64,000 nt of DNA. It comes from Streptosporangium saharense. Lineage in GTDB: Bacteria; Actinomycetota; Actinomycetes; Streptosporangiales; Streptosporangiaceae. Shown here one piece after another: positions 8,853-17,175 of the stretch. Each line of letters opens with the position of its first letter. The stretch's first letter is position 1. The translations under genes and the position numbers were made by a program. The stretch is from NCBI RefSeq assembly GCF_014203715.1, contig NZ_JACHJP010000001.1:1280432-1344431 (forward strand). Reading direction: 5' to 3'. The notes below the pieces were generated by a model. The model did not search any database. It saw only the letters and a list, made by a program, of their open reading frames with translations, and was not told the origin of the DNA.

Positions 8853-9356
8853 ATGACCGCTGTCGGTATCGTCATGGGCAGCGACTCCGACTGGCCGGTG
8901 ATGCGGCTGGCCGCCGAGGCGCTCGCCGAGTTCGACGTCGCCTTCGAGGCCGACGTGGTCTCCGCGCATCGCATGCCCGAGGAGATGATCGCGTACGGCA
9001 AGCAGGCGGCGGGCCGTGGCCTGAAGGTGATCATCGCGGGGGCCGGGGGCGCCGCCCACCTGCCCGGCATGCTCGCCTCGGTGACCCCGCTGCCGGTGAT
9101 CGGCGTGCCGGTGCCACTGAAGTATCTCGACGGCATGGACTCGCTGCTCTCGATCGTCCAGATGCCCGCGGGGGTTCCGGTCGCGACCGTCGCCGTCGGG
9201 GGCGCGCGCAACGCGGGGCTGCTGGCCGTACGGATCCTGGCGGCTTCTGACGAGGGGCTGCGGGCCCGGATGGAGGGCTTCCAGGAGTCGCTGCGGGACC
9301 AGGCCCACGCCAAGGGCGCCAAGCTGCGCGCCGAGGCCGCCTCTCTCGGTTCCTGA
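8853..9356 (+). CDS. purE: 5-(carboxyamino)imidazole ribonucleotide mutase
   Basis: A 167-residue class I PurE that converts N5-CAIR to CAIR, the step after PurK. The diagnostic GSDSDWPVM motif lies at residues 8-16, and the SAHRMPE loop with the catalytic histidine and the GGAAHLPG loop are present. GAGGAGAG is a good ribosome site. Gene order purK-purE and spacing indicate one operon. Confidence 0.97.
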   Translation: MTAVGIVMGSDSDWPVMRLAAEALAEFDVAFEADVVSAHRMPEEMIAYGKQAAGRGLKVIIAGAGGAAHLPGMLASVTPLPVIGVPVPLKYLDGMDSLLSIVQMPAGVPVATVAVGGARNAGLLAVRILAASDEGLRARMEGFQESLRDQAHAKGAKLRAEAASLGS

Positions 9357-9450
9357 GCCCCGGCTCTCCTCCTTCGCGTCGCGTTGGGGATATCTCCGAC
9401 CTCAGGGGGAAGGGGATGACTCCCGGCGGGGGCGAGGAAGGAGGAGAGCG

Positions 9451-9693
9451 ATGAGAAACGCGATACGGACGGCCCTTGGGGTGACGGTCCTGGTCCTGGG
9501 GGTTCTCGGCAGCATGGGAGCCGGAGGCCGTCACTCCCTCACCTCAGGGCAGGCGGTACTCCCAGCCCTCGCGCCAGGCGAAGTCGGCGACGGCCAACTC
9601 CTCCAGCGGCCTACCCTCAACGAGATGGTCGAACGCCCAGCGAGTCGCCACGTGGCCGATCACCAGCACCCTGGAGCCCGCCCAACGCGGTGA
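9451..9693 (+). CDS. Possible small secreted peptide ORF (doubtful)
   Basis: An 80-codon frame starts behind an unusually good ribosome site (GGAAGGAGGAGAGCG then ATG). Its first 27 residues look like a signal peptide: MRNAIR followed by a hydrophobic VTVLVLGVLGSMGAG stretch. From 9544 on it runs antisense to the 3' end of the histidine phosphatase gene and loses protein-like composition. It may be the remnant of a secreted protein, or chance. Confidence 0.22.
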   Translation: MRNAIRTALGVTVLVLGVLGSMGAGGRHSLTSGQAVLPALAPGEVGDGQLLQRPTLNEMVERPASRHVADHQHPGARPTR

Positions 9694-10080
9694 CAGGTCG
9701 CCAAGGAAGCCGCCGACCCGCCGCACCGCCTGCCGCCAGCTCTCCCCACCGGGGTAGGGCCGGTCGAGATAGGCCGACCGCTCGCCGTGCACCTCGGCGG
9801 CGGGTCCGCCGTTCCAGTCGCCGTAGTCGCACTCCCGAAGCCGCCAGTCGTGCAGGATCGGGACACCGCTGTCACCGAAGGCGAGCCGGGCGGTCTCGGC
9901 CGCCCGGGCGAGATCCGAGGTGAAGACGGCCGCGAACCCGTCCGCGCGCCGCCGCTCACCCAGCTCCGCGGCCAGTGCGCGGCCGCGTTCGGACAGCTTC
10001 CCGGGTAACCAGCCGGTGGCCACACCCCGCTCGTTGTCCTCGCTGGTCGAATGGGTCTCGAACACGAGATCAACTGGCAT
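9544..10080 (-). CDS. Histidine phosphatase superfamily protein with altered RHG motif
   Basis: A 178-residue protein with the phosphoglycerate-mutase-like fold. The usual RHGE catalytic motif reads ETHST here: the nucleophile H10 remains but the adjacent Arg and Gly are replaced. Other landmarks are conserved: LSERG, FTSDLARAAETA, the acid in LRECDYGDW, and the second histidine in VIGHVATRWA. It may be a distinct subfamily; the substrate is unknown. It is convergent with purE and not clearly in an operon. Confidence 0.8.
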   Translation of the reverse strand: MPVDLVFETHSTSEDNERGVATGWLPGKLSERGRALAAELGERRRADGFAAVFTSDLARAAETARLAFGDSGVPILHDWRLRECDYGDWNGGPAAEVHGERSAYLDRPYPGGESWRQAVRRVGGFLGDLSPRWAGSRVLVIGHVATRWAFDHLVEGRPLEELAVADFAWREGWEYRLP

Positions 10081-10160
10081 GTGGCCATACTTCAGGCTTC
10101 ACCCGGATGAGGGAAGCACCCGCGCACCTCGGGAGGTGGCGCGGGCGCGGGGGAAACGGA

Positions 10161-11381
10161 CTAGCGGGAGTCTGTCGAGGCGGGTGGGGGAGGGGCGGAG
10201 CCGTACAAGAAAGCGGCGGCGACGCAGAGGTACGGCGCGGCGAAAAGCGCGAAGATCATGCCATGTGTGGCGAAGGGTGACAGAGCGGCGTAGACGCCGT
10301 AGACCACCACCGTGCCCGCGTCCATGCCGATGCCTGCCAGTGAGGTCACCGTGGCGCGGCTCGGTCCGGTGATCCGCCGTTGGAGGCGGGCGTCGGCGAT
10401 CACGCTCGCCAGCTGGAACACGCAGAAGCCCGCGCCGACCGCGACCAGCCCCGCGGGACTTCCCGTCAGCGCCCCGGCCGCCATGACGAGCGAGGCCACG
10501 GCCAGCACCACGGCGAAGGCCCTGACCGGCATCCTGTTCGCCGCCCCGGCCAGCAGGCCGCCGATCGCGACGCCGCCCCAGACGATCAGTACGAGCAGTG
10601 GCACGGTCGCCTCGGAGACGCCGGTCGCCGCCGCGAGCAGCGGGACGTACTCCTCAAGACCGCCCCAGACCGCCGTCACCACCGCGACGAGCAGCAGGGC
10701 GCCCCTGACCGGCCGATTGTGCCGGACCTCGTTCAGGCCCGCCCGCAGCACGGCGACATACCGTCCTGTTTCCTCGTCGTCCTGTACGGCTGCCGCCCGG
10801 TGCTCGGGCAGTGCCGTACCGGCCAGGGCGCACAGCACGCAGGTCAGCACGCTCGCCACGCCGAGAGCGAAGTAGCCGCCGACGGCCAGCACCGGGGTCG
10901 CGACCGCGGTGGCCGCCGCGACGGCGACGAGCCCGATGGCGCGGACCCGGCCCATCACCGTGACGTAGCGCTCGGCCTCACCGAGATGGTCGAGCTCCTC
11001 GTAGACGAGCGCCTCCATCGAGCCGGAGCGGAGCGAGGCCCCGGCGTTCCAGAGGACGAACCCGAGCGCGAACGACCAGTAGGCCGGGACCAGGAACCAC
11101 AGGGCGAAGCCCGCCGCCGACAGCAGCGGACCGACCGAGAGCAGCACGCGGCGGGAGACGGCGTCGGCCCACGCTCCCGAGGGGATCTCCAGCAGCATGC
11201 CGGAGGCGGCGCCGATGACGAACAGCGAGGAGATCTCGGGAACCGACAGGCCGTTGTCGGCGAACAGCAGAGCATAGACCGGATAGAGGAGGACGAAGTC
11301 CTCAAGGGCGGCGTAGACGTAGAGGGGCCGGGTCAGCCGTTTCACACGGGCGCCGGACGCCCGTGGAGAAAGTGCGATCAT
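10161..11381 (-). CDS. MFS transporter
   Basis: About 406 residues with some twelve hydrophobic helices. A major-facilitator loop is visible between helices two and three (GAWADAVSRRVLLSVG). The start at 11381 is preferred over a longer frame because the first helix follows soon after (RPLYVYAALEDFVLLYPVYA), GGAAAGA precedes it, and the extra N-terminal residues look non-coding. It belongs to a group of actinobacterial efflux-type MFS proteins of unknown substrate. The C-terminus ends in a short Pro-rich tail (APPPPAS). Confidence 0.87.
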   Translation of the reverse strand: MIALSPRASGARVKRLTRPLYVYAALEDFVLLYPVYALLFADNGLSVPEISSLFVIGAASGMLLEIPSGAWADAVSRRVLLSVGPLLSAAGFALWFLVPAYWSFALGFVLWNAGASLRSGSMEALVYEELDHLGEAERYVTVMGRVRAIGLVAVAAATAVATPVLAVGGYFALGVASVLTCVLCALAGTALPEHRAAAVQDDEETGRYVAVLRAGLNEVRHNRPVRGALLLVAVVTAVWGGLEEYVPLLAAATGVSEATVPLLVLIVWGGVAIGGLLAGAANRMPVRAFAVVLAVASLVMAAGALTGSPAGLVAVGAGFCVFQLASVIADARLQRRITGPSRATVTSLAGIGMDAGTVVVYGVYAALSPFATHGMIFALFAAPYLCVAAAFLYGSAPPPPASTDSR

Positions 11382-11561
11382 GAGGTCTTTCCACGAGACG
11401 AGATGGGGTGGGGCTCCAGGTGCTCGGAAGCGCCAGGTGGCCCACGGCATCCGCTCTCGGTTCGACCTCTGGTCGTTCATCAATGTCGCCAGATCATGCG
11501 AGGAGTATAGGGACGCCCTGCCCGCGTCCGCCTTCCGGTTTTTCCCCGCCCCGGTGGTCCC

Positions 11562-12380
11562 TCAGCCCTTGATCAGGTCAAGGATGTCGTTGTTCAGCCG
11601 CTCGCTGTGGGTGGCGAACAGGCCGTGGCCGCCCGTGGGGTACTCCTTGTAGACGCAGCCGGGCACGAGCTCCGCGGTGCGCCTGCCGGTCATCTCGACG
11701 ATCGCGGACTGGTCGGCCGTGCCGTGCACCACCAGCGTGGGGACGGTGATCGCGCGCAGCCCCTCGCGGTGGTCGGCGTGGAAGGTCGCACGCCACACCT
11801 CGACCGTCGCCCACGGCGCGGTCTCCAGACACTGCCGCATCGTGAGGTCGATCAGCGCGGGCGAGACGTCGTTGCCCAGGTGGGTGGCGTAGAACCCCTG
11901 CGCCCGCTGGGCGAACCAACTGGGCCTGTCCGTCCTGAACTGGGCGACCGCCGCCTCGCACAGTGCCTCGGGCGCGCCCTGCGGGTTGTCGTCCGTCAGC
12001 TTCAGGAACGGCAGCACCGCCGAGACGAACGCGACCCGCGAGACCCGCTCCTCACCGTGCCTGACCAGGTAACGCGCCACCTCGCCGCCACCGGCCGAGT
12101 GCCCGACCAGGGTGATCCCCCGCAGGCCGAGGTGCTCGATCAGGGCGGCCAGGTCGTCGGCCCTGGTGTCGATGTCGTATCCCGTCGAGGGACGGTCGGA
12201 ACGGCCGTGCCCGCGCCTGTCGAGAAGAACGCACCGGTAGCCCCGGTCCACGAAGAACGGCACCTGGTACTCCCACATGTCCGTTCCCAGCGCCCAACTG
12301 GCCACGAACACGATCGGCGCGCCGGTGCCGTAGTCCTCGTAGGCGAGGCGGGTGCCGTCGGTGGTCTCGAAGTATGGCAT
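11562..12380 (-). CDS. Alpha/beta hydrolase (non-heme chloroperoxidase-like)
   Basis: A 272-residue cytoplasmic alpha/beta hydrolase. The nucleophile is S95 in GHSAGG, followed by the acid in VHGTADQSA and the histidine in GGHGLF. The opening DGTRLAYEDYGTGAPIVF and the LLDRRGHGRSDRP segment are typical of the haloperoxidase/arylesterase group. The start at 12380 is chosen because AAAGGAGA precedes it and the protein aligns with the family from its first residues; the longer upstream frame has no protein-like content. True haloperoxidase activity should not be assumed. Confidence 0.9.
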   Translation of the reverse strand: MPYFETTDGTRLAYEDYGTGAPIVFVASWALGTDMWEYQVPFFVDRGYRCVLLDRRGHGRSDRPSTGYDIDTRADDLAALIEHLGLRGITLVGHSAGGGEVARYLVRHGEERVSRVAFVSAVLPFLKLTDDNPQGAPEALCEAAVAQFRTDRPSWFAQRAQGFYATHLGNDVSPALIDLTMRQCLETAPWATVEVWRATFHADHREGLRAITVPTLVVHGTADQSAIVEMTGRRTAELVPGCVYKEYPTGGHGLFATHSERLNNDILDLIKG

Positions 12381-12617
12381 TTCGGTCTCCTTTGGATTTG
12401 CGCTGATCAGAACGCTATCGAGGTCCTTTTCTGGCGGAATCAGTCGTTCCTTAGGTAATTCCGCCAGGCTTCTCTCCGGTGGTGGTCGGCGATGCGGATA
12501 CTGTGTGCGGGAATCCGACGCGTGCGGGGGACGCCACCGGCCATCCTGTGAAGCGGAAGATCTCCGTGCGGAGGCGCCCCGGGGCGGGCGCCGACCTGAC
12601 AGCGAAGGTGATGAGAG

Positions 12618-12854
12618 ATGGATGTTGACCTGAGCAAGGCCGTCTGGCGCAGGGCGGTCACCACCGACGACCCGGCCGAGGACTGCGTCGAGGTGGCCGT
12701 GATCGACCCCGTCGACTCCGGCCACAAGGCGAACCTCGGCTCGCTGTACGTGCTGCGCGACTCCAAGAACCCCGAGGGCCCGAAGCTCTTCTTCACCCGC
12801 TCGGAGTGGGAGGCCTTCGTGGGCGGCGTGAAACTCGGCGAGTTCGACAACTGA
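12618..12854 (+). CDS. DUF397 domain protein
   Basis: A 78-residue protein made almost entirely of a DUF397 domain: an AVWRR start, the EDCVEVAV core, the invariant LRDSKNPEGPKL, and the W..FVGGVKLGEFD end. DUF397 proteins are usually encoded next to an XRE/DUF5753 regulator and are thought to act as its partner, as in BldB/WhiJ-type modules. This copy has no regulator beside it; the nearest lies 1.7 kb downstream, beyond a peptidase gene. It is divergent from the hydrolase at 11562-12380. Confidence 0.9.
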   Translation: MDVDLSKAVWRRAVTTDDPAEDCVEVAVIDPVDSGHKANLGSLYVLRDSKNPEGPKLFFTRSEWEAFVGGVKLGEFDN

Positions 12855-12942
12855 CAGGCGGCGTGCCCTTTTCTGAACCCCGGGCGCCGGAGTGGGAGTT
12901 TGGGTCTGGTGGAAAAGTGGGCGAACATCAACAATCCCGATC

Positions 12943-14436
12943 GTGAACTTGACGTCGATCACCCTCGCCCTGTCCATCGCCCTGTCGGGCGTCACCACTC
13001 CGACTCCCGCCCCCGTCGCTCCCGCCTGGTGTCCTGAAATTTCCGGTCACCGGGTGGAGTGCGGGACGCTGCCCCGGCCCCTCGTGCAGGGGAGGCCGGA
13101 CCTGGGTTCCGTCAGCGTCGCGTACGCGTGGATCCTCAGGCGGGAGTCGGCGAAGCCTCCCAGGGGGACGATCCTCGCCAATCCCGGTGGTCCGGGAGGG
13201 CAGGCGATCGCCCAGCACGGGACCTTCACCGGCCTGCTCGGCGGGCTGCTCACCAACCACGACCTGCTGCTCGTCGATCCCCGGGGCGTCGGCCAATCGG
13301 ATGCCCTGACCTGCGGCGTCCCCGCGGGTGTCGTGGTGACCGAGCCACGGGAGGGCCTGTTACGCCTGGTCGGCAGGTGCGCGGACAACCTTGGTCCCCG
13401 GGCCGCGGGCTACACCTCGGCCGCGACCGCCGACGACCTCGACGCGGTCAGGGCGACCCTGGGCATCCCCAAGGTCATGCTGTACGGCCTGTCCTACGGC
13501 ACCTATCTCCTGCCGGTCTACGCCCAGCGGTATCCGGGGCGGGTCCAGTCGGCCGTGTTCTCCGCCGCCTACCCGATCGACCTCGACCCGCTGGGCAGGG
13601 AGAGCGCCCAGGCCGTCTCCCTGACGCTGCGGCGGATCTGCCAGCGGAGCGGGGCCTGTGACGGGGAGCGGGCCGTACGGGACCTGGGGAGGGTGGCCGC
13701 CCGGCTGCGGGCCGTACCGGCTCGGGTGCCTCTGACCGTCGGCGGGCAGAACAGGTGGGTCTCCCTCACCGAGGACAGGTTCGCGCAGCTCGTCTACTCC
13801 TCGGCCAGCGTCGCCGTCGGGGCGGTGCCCTCCGAGGTCCCGGTGGTCGGCAGGCTGCCCAGGGCGCTGCGCGGTGCGGCGCGGGGCGATGACCGCGAGC
13901 TGGTCGCCCTGATGGGGGAGATCATGGCCGGGGACCTGGCGGCCTACGAGGGCATGGACATGGGCATCGCGGCCACCGTCTCGTGCAACGACTACCCCCG
14001 CCCGTGGCCGGTCGAGGCCCCGCTCGCCGAACGGCGCCGCCTCTTCGAGCGCGCGGTCGAGCGGGCCAGGCCCGGTGAGTTCGGCGCGTTCGACCCCCTG
14101 GGATTCGCCAGGGCGCAGGCCGACGCGGGGGACTACTGCCTGCGCTGGCCCGCCAGGGGGACCGGCAGGCCGTACGTCTCGACCGGGCGTTTCCCCGACG
14201 TGCCGGTGCTGGTGCTCAACGGCGACCTGGACGGCATCACCGCTGAGGCCAACGGGCGCAAGGCCGCCGCGCAGTTCCGCAGGGGGGTCTTCGTGCCCGT
14301 GCCCAACGTGGGTCATGTGTCCGAGTTCGAGCCCAGCGGATGTGTGACGGGCATCGTGGGCGGCTTCCTCCGCGACGGCCGGACGGGGGACACCTCGTGC
14401 CTGGCGGCCATCCCGCCGGTCAAGGTCCTCGGGTGA
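12943..14436 (+). CDS. Secreted S33-type alpha/beta hydrolase / aminopeptidase
   Basis: A protein of about 497 residues like the SlpD/SlpE and tripeptidyl-aminopeptidase family of Streptomyces. A signal-peptide-like stretch (SITLALSIALSGVTTP) opens it. Then come the NPGGPGG oxyanion segment, VDPRGVGQSD, nucleophile GLSYGT, acid VLNGDLDGIT and a C-terminal histidine in NVGHVSEF. The cysteines and the C-terminal TAP-like part fit an exported enzyme that trims N-terminal residues. The GTG at 12943 is preferred because it puts the signal sequence at the N-terminus; an in-frame GTG at 12892 is possible, and neither has a strong ribosome site. Confidence 0.85.
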   Translation: MNLTSITLALSIALSGVTTPTPAPVAPAWCPEISGHRVECGTLPRPLVQGRPDLGSVSVAYAWILRRESAKPPRGTILANPGGPGGQAIAQHGTFTGLLGGLLTNHDLLLVDPRGVGQSDALTCGVPAGVVVTEPREGLLRLVGRCADNLGPRAAGYTSAATADDLDAVRATLGIPKVMLYGLSYGTYLLPVYAQRYPGRVQSAVFSAAYPIDLDPLGRESAQAVSLTLRRICQRSGACDGERAVRDLGRVAARLRAVPARVPLTVGGQNRWVSLTEDRFAQLVYSSASVAVGAVPSEVPVVGRLPRALRGAARGDDRELVALMGEIMAGDLAAYEGMDMGIAATVSCNDYPRPWPVEAPLAERRRLFERAVERARPGEFGAFDPLGFARAQADAGDYCLRWPARGTGRPYVSTGRFPDVPVLVLNGDLDGITAEANGRKAAAQFRRGVFVPVPNVGHVSEFEPSGCVTGIVGGFLRDGRTGDTSCLAAIPPVKVLG

Positions 14437-14603
14437 TCTCCGGGGTTTCGCTTTGCTGATCTTGACGTGTTTTGGGGATGCGCTTCCAAACGAGTCGGCG
14501 TCACATTACCGTGCGTGATGCAGTTGTCACTGAAGGCATGACCGTGTCCCATCGTGACCGGTCATGCCGTGATGCCGGTGTGAGACGTAAGACAGGAGTT
14601 CGG

Positions 14604-15431
14604 ATGCCACCGTCGCGTGAGCTCGACAGCAGGTCAGGCCCGCTGGCGTTCTTCGCCGCAGAGCTTCGCCGCCTGCGCGACCAGGCCGGGTGGACGCAGG
14701 AGCAGCTCGCAGAGGCGATCTCCTCCTCCGTCTCCCTGGTCGGGATGGTCGAGACCGCCAAGCGCAATCCGTCGCGTGACTTCATCGAGCGCTGTGACCG
14801 GATGCTCAACACCGAGGGAACCCTCATGCGGATCTGGCCGATCCTCAGCCAGGCCGCCTACCCCGCCTGGTTCCGCCCGTGGGTGGAGATCGAACGCAGG
14901 GCGCACGTCCTGAAGAACTGGCAGCCGCTGGTGTTCCCCGGCATGTTGCAGACCCCCGACTACGCCCGTGCCCTGCTGAAAGGCAGGCGGACGCTGACGG
15001 AGGAGAGGATCGAGGAGCTGGTCGCCGCCAGGATCGAACGCCAGGGCCTGCTGCACGGCGCCAATCCGCCCCTGCTGTGGGTGGTGCTCGACGAGAGCAT
15101 GCTCTACCGGCGGATCGGCAGCCCCGAGATCATGCGCGGCCAGATCGCGGCCGTCATCGCGGCGATGGAGAACAGACACATCTCCATCCAGGTGATGCCC
15201 GGGGACGTCAGCGTCACGGCCGGTCTGAGCGGGGCCTTCGTCATCGCCGGAATCGAGGGCAGTACGGACACGGCCTATGTGGAGTGCGCGATCGAGGGAC
15301 GGGTAACGGATCATCCGCGTGACGTGGCGGAGGTCAGCAGACGCTACGAGGAGCTTCGCACCGAGGCCATGTCCCCGGCGGCGAGCATCGAACTCATGAC
15401 GAAGGTGATGGAGACATGGAAGCAGACCTGA
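14604..15431 (+). CDS. XRE/DUF5753 transcriptional regulator
   Basis: A 275-residue regulator. An N-terminal helix-turn-helix (about 15-70: ELRRLRDQAGWTQEQLAEAI, then SSVSLVGMVETAKRNPS) is followed by a DUF5753 domain (about 95-270) with the typical RAHVLKNWQPLVFPGMLQT and LDESMLYRRIG segments. The ATG at 14604 is preferred over in-frame starts upstream because AGGAGTT precedes it and the protein aligns from there. It overlaps the following DUF397 gene by 16 bases, the standard pairing of this actinobacterial developmental/antibiotic regulator module. Confidence 0.92.
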   Translation: MPPSRELDSRSGPLAFFAAELRRLRDQAGWTQEQLAEAISSSVSLVGMVETAKRNPSRDFIERCDRMLNTEGTLMRIWPILSQAAYPAWFRPWVEIERRAHVLKNWQPLVFPGMLQTPDYARALLKGRRTLTEERIEELVAARIERQGLLHGANPPLLWVVLDESMLYRRIGSPEIMRGQIAAVIAAMENRHISIQVMPGDVSVTAGLSGAFVIAGIEGSTDTAYVECAIEGRVTDHPRDVAEVSRRYEELRTEAMSPAASIELMTKVMETWKQT

Positions 15432-15619
15432 GCGGGGCCGTGTGGCGTAAGGCGTCGCTGAGCAGCGACAACGGCGGCGAGTGCGTCGAGATGGCCACGG
15501 TCGGTCCGGTGTTCGCCCTGCGCGACTCGAAGGACCCCGACGGTCCGAAACTGCTCTTCGGTCGTACGGCGTGGCGGACGTTCGTCGGTGAGATCAAGCT
15601 CGGCGTGTTCGACGTCTGA
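15416..15619 (+). CDS. DUF397 domain protein paired with DUF5753 regulator
   Basis: A 67-residue DUF397 protein: AVWRKASLS, GECVEMA, ALRDSKDPDGPKL and the W.TFVGEIKLGVFD end. It overlaps the upstream regulator gene by 16 bases, so the two are co-translated and probably interact. It is clearly similar to the orphan DUF397 protein at 12618-12854, including the closing KLG-F-D pattern, which suggests a duplication or common partner. Confidence 0.92.
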   Translation: MEADLSGAVWRKASLSSDNGGECVEMATVGPVFALRDSKDPDGPKLLFGRTAWRTFVGEIKLGVFDV

Positions 15620-15703
15620 TCAGTCGGCCCCCTGGCGCCAGTCTCTCCGGATTTTTCGGGGTTTTTCCCGGCTTTCCGGTGGCGCAGGGGGCCGTCGCGT
15701 CCG

Positions 15704-17023
15704 TCAGGGGCGTCCCAGGGCGCGGTAGTGCCAGCCCGCCTCGCGCCAGATCTCCGCGTCGAGGGCGTTACGGCCGTCAACGATCTTGCGCCTCGCGACC
15801 ACCGACCCGAGGGCCTCGGGATCGAGGTCGATGAACTCCTGCCACTCGGTCAGCAGCAGCACCACGTGGGCGTCCTTGGCCGCTTCGAGGGCGGACTCGC
15901 CGTAGGAGAGCTGCGGGTGGGCCCGGCGGGCGTTCTCCTGGGCGGCGGGGTCGTAGACGGTGACCCGGCCCCCCTGCTGGCTGATCGTGACGGCGACGTC
16001 GAGGGCGGGCGAGTCGCGGATGTCGTCGGAGTTCGGCTTGAACGCGGCACCGAGGACGGTCACCGTACATCCGTGGAAGGAACCGCCGGTCAGCTCGCGG
16101 GCCAGGTCGACCATGCGGGCGCGGCGGCGCATGTTGATCGCGTCCACCTCGCGCAGGAAGGTCAGCGCCTGGTCGGCGCCGAGCTCCCCGGCGCGGGCCA
16201 TGAAGGCGCGGATGTCCTTGGGCAGGCAGCCGCCGCCGAAGCCCAGGCCCGGGTTGAGGAACTTGCCGCCGATCCGGTCGTCGAAGGACAGCGCCAGCGA
16301 AAGCTGCTTGACGTCGGCGTGCGCGGCCTCGCAGACCTCGGCCATCGCGTTGACGAAGGAGATCTTGGTGGCGAGGAAGGCGTTGGCGGCGACCTTGACC
16401 AGCTCGGCGGTGGGGTAGTCGGTGATCACCAGGGGGGTCTGGCGTTCGAGCATGGAGGAGTAGACCTCGCGCATGATCTTCTCGGCCCTCTCCGAGGCGA
16501 CGCCGAGCACGATCCGGTCGGGGTACAGCGTGTCCTTCACGGCGAAGCCCTCGCGCAGGAACTCCGGGTTCCAGGCCAGTTCGGCGCCCGAGCCGATGGG
16601 AGCGAGTCGCGTGAGTTTCTCGGACAGCCGTTGCGCGGTGCCCACCGGGACCGTCGACTTGCCGATCACCAGGCACTCACGTTCCAGGAACGGCGCCAGC
16701 GACTCGATCGCGGCGTCCAGGTAGGAGACGTCCGCGCCGTACTCTCCGGGTTTCTGGGGGGTGCCGAGGCACAGGAAGTGCACATCTCCGAAGGCCGCGG
16801 CCTCCTCGTAGGAGGTCGTGAAGCGCAGTCGCCCGTTGGCGAGGTTGCGCCGGAGAATCTCCTCAAGGCCGGGTTCGTAGATGGGCAGATCCCCAGCCTG
16901 CAGGCGGGCGATCTTCTCCGCATCCACGTCGACGCCGAGGACTTCGAAGCCCAGCTCCGCCATGCATGCCGACGTCGTCGCACCCAGGTATCCGGTTCCC
17001 ACCATCGTCAGGCGGTAGGCCAC
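15704..17023 (-). CDS. UDP-glucose 6-dehydrogenase
   Basis: A 439-residue NAD-dependent sugar-nucleotide dehydrogenase that oxidises UDP-glucose to UDP-glucuronate in two steps. The N-terminal Rossmann motif GTGYLG (9-14), the VGKST-type segment at about 119-125, the NPEFLREG loop (152-159) and catalytic C266 in GFGGGCLPKD are intact. It starts at GTG behind AAGGAAC. UDP-glucuronate could feed the surface-glycan genes elsewhere in the window. Related UDP-sugar dehydrogenases cannot be excluded without alignment. Confidence 0.93.
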   Translation of the reverse strand: MAYRLTMVGTGYLGATTSACMAELGFEVLGVDVDAEKIARLQAGDLPIYEPGLEEILRRNLANGRLRFTTSYEEAAAFGDVHFLCLGTPQKPGEYGADVSYLDAAIESLAPFLERECLVIGKSTVPVGTAQRLSEKLTRLAPIGSGAELAWNPEFLREGFAVKDTLYPDRIVLGVASERAEKIMREVYSSMLERQTPLVITDYPTAELVKVAANAFLATKISFVNAMAEVCEAAHADVKQLSLALSFDDRIGGKFLNPGLGFGGGCLPKDIRAFMARAGELGADQALTFLREVDAINMRRRARMVDLARELTGGSFHGCTVTVLGAAFKPNSDDIRDSPALDVAVTISQQGGRVTVYDPAAQENARRAHPQLSYGESALEAAKDAHVVLLLTEWQEFIDLDPEALGSVVARRKIVDGRNALDAEIWREAGWHYRALGRP

Positions 17024-17175
17024 TGGTGTTCCTTTCGGTTTCTGCCCGATTCTGTGCCGTCAGAGTAGCGTCATCCCCTTGTCTGTACTCTCTCGCCACC
17101 TGCACAAACATCTGGCCAGGCGGTTCTCCCACCCTGGAGCGGTCCATATTTTGTTGGACGTCCTAGTATTTCTCC

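Noticed and set aside
12381-12998. N-terminal extension of the alpha/beta hydrolase beyond 12380
   Set aside because: The extra ~206 codons run antisense through the DUF397 gene and have no protein-like content; the ATG at 12380 has a good ribosome site.
15728-17068. A 446-codon frame opposite the UDP-glucose dehydrogenase gene
   Set aside because: The dehydrogenase has all catalytic motifs; the opposite frame has shadow-like composition.
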